DNA from: Arcanobacterium_A bovis
GTDB taxonomy: Bacteria > Actinomycetota > Actinomycetes > Actinomycetales > Actinomycetaceae
Strand: one strand, 5' to 3'
NCBI RefSeq assembly: GCF_042655305.1
Contig: NZ_JBHSLR010000003.1
DNA length: 64,000 bases
Made by a program: the position numbers and the translations under genes. Each line of letters begins with the position of its first letter. The stretch's first letter is position 1. This document shows, one piece after another, positions 60,757 to 64,000 of the stretch. The notes below the pieces were generated by a model. The model was given only the letters and a program-made list of their open reading frames with translations, was not told the origin of the DNA and searched no databases.

Positions 60757-62988
60757 ATGAGACCTATTTCTATACAACACAACTACACCCAGGCGCGGCA
60801 CAATCCACGCTCTCGGCGCAAATTGCGCAAAATCCTAGCGCTGGCACTCTCGCTACCGTTACTGTCGATGGCAACGGTAGCGAACGCCGTCGCCACCGAA
60901 TCAGAACAAGATACGGACGCGCTTTCGTTAATGAAGGCCGACAGCGCTAAACCAGCCACCGTGACTAGCTACAATTCGATGCAACTTGGCGCTGGACTAA
61001 CGGAATCGATGCCGAAAGCCACCCTCACACCGTACGTTTCCCTCGACAATCGTTGTTTCACGATGCGTATTAATACTCCAGATGCAGCCAAGGATCCGAG
61101 CAGCCGCAAGTTCGTGAGCACTGCAAATATCGGCTACCCAACGAGCGCTGAGGAAGGGCAGGCCACCCCAATCGCTTTCGAGGCTACCACTTTGGGTCGC
61201 TACCGCCTCGTTGACCAGCAAGGACGCCCACTTTTCGCCTCTATATTCGACGAAGTATGGGCTGGTACGAATTATGGAGATCGCGCGGATTGGACGATCA
61301 CACCCGAGGGTGACAATTTCAAGATCGTCGCCACAAAAACGGGTCAACAGTTGGGAACACGATTCGGAAAATTGGCTGTAGGCAACGCAGATTCCTACAA
61401 AAACACCACATTTTCGCTGATTCCAGCCAGTGGTTGTGCCCAAATTCCACACGGACAAATCAATATGATTTCCGAGCCAACCGAGCCCACCGTCAATCCA
61501 GACGGCACGTTGAATGGCATCATTGATGCGCACCAACATCTACTCTCGGTATGGGGTTTTGGCGGGCATCTGTTCTGCGGAAAGCCTTTCCACCCAGGAG
61601 GAATCCAGGAGGCTTTGGCACCGTGCGAGTCGCATCGAATCGGTGCAGGTACGTTCTTTGAAATGCTCCTAGCTGGCACAAAGATGTATGGAAATGTTGA
61701 CGGCTGGCCAACGTTCACCAACCGTCCAACGCCTACTGCGCTCCTTCACCAAACTGGGTACTACACCGGATTGGAGCGCGCATGGAAAGCGGGCGTGCGT
61801 GCGCTCAATGTTATATATGTGGGCAACCGAGTGATTTGCGATATTTACCCGATTAAGGGCACAAGCTGCAATGAAATGGAGCAAGTGCGCGCGCAAGCTG
61901 CTCAGATGCAAAAACTGATCGACTACGTCGATGCGCAAAATGGCGGACCTGGAAAGGGATTCTTGCAGATCGCCCGCACTCCGGCGGATATGCGCCGTAT
62001 CGTGGCAAGCGGAAAGATGGCAGTATCAATCGGCATTGAGGTGTCGGAATTATTTGGCTGCACCGGCATCACCAGCTGCTCAAAGGAAGATATTGATAAA
62101 GGCCTTGATGAGTTGGAGAAGATGGGAGTTTCCAACGTCTTCCCAATTCACAAGTTCGATAATGCTTTTGGTGGCACGCGATTCGACAATGGCACCACCG
62201 GCACGATTATGACCTTCGGTAACGTGGTATCGAATGGCACGTTCTTCCAGGTAGAGAAGTGCGAGGGTGACGGGCCTGCCGACCTTCCGCTCGTTATGAA
62301 TAACGACAAGTTGCTCGAGGTTTACAAGAAGGTGTTTGGAAAGGATTACGACGGCGTTCTGCCGATTTATCCTTCCGGCAAGATTTGCAACCGCAAAGGG
62401 CTGACCGAGCTCGGCGAATACTTGATTCGCCAGCTCATGGATCGGGGCATGGTTATCAACGTCGATCATATGAGCGTGAAGACGATCAAGCGCACTCTCG
62501 AGATCACGAAAGAAGCCGGCTACCCTGGTGTGATGTCTAATCACACGTGGTCTGATCCGCTGTTCTATGAAGAGATCATTAAGCAGGGAGGATTCTACGC
62601 ATCTTATTTGTCTCCTACCGATAAACAGGTGAACGATTGGCGCGCAGATCATAGCGTGACGCCGTCGTTGAACCATTTTGGTCTCGGCACAGATATCAAC
62701 GGTATGGGTCCGCTGCCGGTAGCTCGTAAGGACGCCGCAACGAATCCTTTGAAGTACCCGATCACTGCGCCGTCGGGAGCAGTGTTTGACCGCAACGTGA
62801 CTGGTGAACGCACGTGGGATTTCAACAAGGATGGCATGTCTCATTACGGCTTACTGGCAGATTACCTCACTGACCTGCTACAACAAGCAGGAAAGGACGC
62901 ACCACAGATGAAGAAAGAGCTCATGAGCTCAACGGAAGCATACGTGCGCACCTGGGAAGGTGCAGTTGCTTATGGAAATAAGCATTAA
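60757..62988 (+). CDS. Secreted M19-like amidohydrolase/dipeptidase
   Basis: A 743-residue exported protein. A long N-terminus contains SRRKLRKILALALSLPLLSMA, compatible with a Sec signal and weakly with Tat. A beta-rich region follows, then a metal-dependent TIM-barrel: IIDAHQHLL (His-x-His ligands, near residue 255), GIEVSELFG, NVDHMSVKT and SNHTWSD. These resemble the renal-dipeptidase (M19) arrangement. It ends without an anchor, so it is probably released. Substrate unknown. Confidence 0.75.
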   Translation: MRPISIQHNYTQARHNPRSRRKLRKILALALSLPLLSMATVANAVATESEQDTDALSLMKADSAKPATVTSYNSMQLGAGLTESMPKATLTPYVSLDNRCFTMRINTPDAAKDPSSRKFVSTANIGYPTSAEEGQATPIAFEATTLGRYRLVDQQGRPLFASIFDEVWAGTNYGDRADWTITPEGDNFKIVATKTGQQLGTRFGKLAVGNADSYKNTTFSLIPASGCAQIPHGQINMISEPTEPTVNPDGTLNGIIDAHQHLLSVWGFGGHLFCGKPFHPGGIQEALAPCESHRIGAGTFFEMLLAGTKMYGNVDGWPTFTNRPTPTALLHQTGYYTGLERAWKAGVRALNVIYVGNRVICDIYPIKGTSCNEMEQVRAQAAQMQKLIDYVDAQNGGPGKGFLQIARTPADMRRIVASGKMAVSIGIEVSELFGCTGITSCSKEDIDKGLDELEKMGVSNVFPIHKFDNAFGGTRFDNGTTGTIMTFGNVVSNGTFFQVEKCEGDGPADLPLVMNNDKLLEVYKKVFGKDYDGVLPIYPSGKICNRKGLTELGEYLIRQLMDRGMVINVDHMSVKTIKRTLEITKEAGYPGVMSNHTWSDPLFYEEIIKQGGFYASYLSPTDKQVNDWRADHSVTPSLNHFGLGTDINGMGPLPVARKDAATNPLKYPITAPSGAVFDRNVTGERTWDFNKDGMSHYGLLADYLTDLLQQAGKDAPQMKKELMSSTEAYVRTWEGAVAYGNKH

Positions 62989-63153
62989 GCACCACGTATG
63001 CGTACCGCTAATGTTGCTGTGATTTTGCGGTGACAAAACCACAGCGGCGTTGCGGTAGCGATCTGCGGTGATGCTGCAGTTTTGCGATGGTGAATCTACC
63101 GTGGTGTTGCGGTGGCACGCCTGCTGCAAAAAACATAGCAGCAATCGGCACAG

Positions 63154-63209
63154 AGTGTGGGGTATGACGGCACGCGCGCTAAAGCGCAGTGTACGTCATA
63201 CCCCACACT
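63154..63209. terminator. Strong terminator after the amidohydrolase gene
   Basis: AGTGTGGGGTATGACG and its exact complement form a 16-bp stem. A second small stem, GCGCT/AGCGC, lies inside the loop. TCTTTTCT follows on the plus strand. Confidence 0.82.
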
Positions 63210-63401
63210 TCTTTTCTGCTGGTGGAGCGCTAAACGCGTGGTTTGGTGGGTATGAGGTGTGTTGGGTGTGGGGTTTGGCGGGCTTGCGGTTTGCTGGGCT
63301 CGCGGCGTGCCTAGTGTGTTGTTTGCCGAGTGTGCGGCTGGTTTTGATTGAAAATATAGACTCGCTCCGCTGAATCTATATTTGTTGCAATCAGGAACTG
63401 T

Positions 63402-63407
63402 TATAAT
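63402..63407 (+). promoter_or_regulatory. Extended -10 element of the lipoprotein gene
   Basis: TGTTATAAT is an extended -10 (TGn-TATAAT) about 105 bases before the start codon. No good -35 is visible at 17 bases. A TATAGA/TCTATA inverted repeat just upstream could be an operator. Confidence 0.45.
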
Positions 63408-63512
63408 CAACAACGACTTAGTATTTCAGACTTTATATTTCAGAAATGACACTTTCCCCGCAATGAAGCAGGAGCGCCATAGGCGCTACTAAGAACGTGA
63501 AAGCTAGGATTA

Positions 63513-64000
63513 TGAAGACGAATAAAGTATTTGTAACATCGCTGGCAGTATGCGTCATGCTTGTAGGAGCGTGTCAAAGCGACACCGCAAAGAACGAAAC
63601 TAGCGCCGTTGAGAAAACCCAGAACTCCAGCGAAACAGCTGCGTCTGGCCTAAATCTGAAAGCCGACGTCGATTTCAAAACGGGCCGAGTGACGCTACCT
63701 CTCGATAGATTTGCTGCCTCGAATGAAGAAGAGGCTCTGATCAACTCTGCAAGATCAGGCGGAATGGCTAAATGTGCCCATGAAAAACTTGGAATTCCAT
63801 GGAAAACGCCGCTTATTAAGGGCGACCCCGACGCTGCTGTGTGGAACGAACTTGGCCCATGGATCAAGGAGCGCGCAGAGCGGCTCGGCTACGCGATGAG
63901 GCCCATGACCAAGCCTTACGTTGGGCCAAAAGCAATGTCTCAAGAAGAATATGAAAAATCAATACAGTACGAACGGGAGCATCCGGTGATTGATCCCGAT
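63513..64000 (+). CDS. Lipoprotein, N-terminal part (runs off the window)
   Basis: An open frame of 162 codons without stop to the window edge. The start MKTNKVFVTSLAVCVMLVGAC gives a signal peptide with lipobox VGAC (Cys 21). A Ser/Thr/Glu-rich linker and a region with Trp/Pro and charged residues (DVDFKTGRVTLPLDRF, WNELGPWIKERAERLGY) follow. AGGA lies close before the ATG. I do not recognise the family. It would be a surface lipoprotein. Confidence 0.75.

Larger units (their letters stand above)
62989..63512. other. 524-base gene-free stretch with hairpins and G-rich DNA
   Basis: No gene is apparent. 63020-63115 has five irregular TGCGGTG-like units. Then come a TGCTGC/GCAGCA stem, the strong terminator at 63154-63209, a G/T-rich tract (63241-63298) and a 9-bp inverted repeat (AAATATAGA/TCTATATTT, 63352-63383). 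A TGTTATAAT extended -10 at 63399-63407 probably drives the lipoprotein gene. Confidence 0.5.

Overview
The window reads as a chromosomal segment of a host-associated, moderate-GC actinobacterium, most likely of the family Actinomycetaceae (Arcanobacterium/Trueperella/Actinomyces relatives). This is inferred from LAxTG-type cell-wall sorting signals (the class E sortase type of Actinobacteria), a DtxR/IdeR-type iron box, DUF4235 and TM2 proteins, and a base composition that looks close to 50% GC. No rRNA, phage, insertion sequence or CRISPR array was seen.

Layout: (1) 0.3-1.2 kb, small membrane proteins (DUF4235, TM2). (2) 1.3-8.0 kb, a complete Mrp/Mnh Na+(K+)/H+ antiporter operon on the minus strand with MnhA and MnhB fused. 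(3) 8.3-12.2 kb, dcd, then a heme/flavin transmembrane reductase, an exported FMN-binding protein and its flavin transferase ApbE. (4) 12.3 kb, tRNA-Gly(CCC). (5) 13-31 kb, an accessory region. It holds two related AAA ATPases, each with a striking upstream DNA element; three surface proteins with LAxTG motifs, one of them a 2227-residue repeat adhesin and one carrying the motif at its N-terminus; a U32 tRNA-hydroxylation-type protein; a PLP enzyme coupled to the second ATPase; and an HTH / ImmA-IrrE / PIN-like operon. (6) 31-33 kb, an AhpD-like protein and an MFS transporter. (7) 33.5-41.6 kb, two back-to-back ferric-siderophore ABC importers. The first has a DtxR-type box; the second ends in a fusion of the import ATPase with a siderophore-interacting ferric reductase. 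(8) 41.6-49.8 kb, the Kdp system as kdp(sORF)-F-A-B-C-D-E, including two genes of 45 and 29 codons. (9) 50-51.2 kb, mntH. (10) 51.5-60.6 kb, a LacI regulator divergent from a GH38 alpha-mannosidase, a GH5-like glycosidase and a sugar ABC importer, consistent with uptake and trimming of host N-glycan core sugars. (11) 60.8-63 kb, a secreted M19-type amidohydrolase. (12) A truncated lipoprotein gene at the right edge.

The gene content fits a cell living on host tissue: ion and pH homeostasis (Mrp, Kdp), iron and manganese capture, glycan scavenging, surface adhesion and extracellular electron transfer. The most unusual signals are an eight-unit array of 10-bp repeats placed directly upstream of the promoter of the ATPase-PLP operon; a perfect 24-bp inverted repeat nine bases upstream of the paralogous ATPase; a sorting signal that precedes a signal peptide; the ABC-ATPase/ferric-reductase fusion; and low-complexity insertions recurring in otherwise conserved enzymes.
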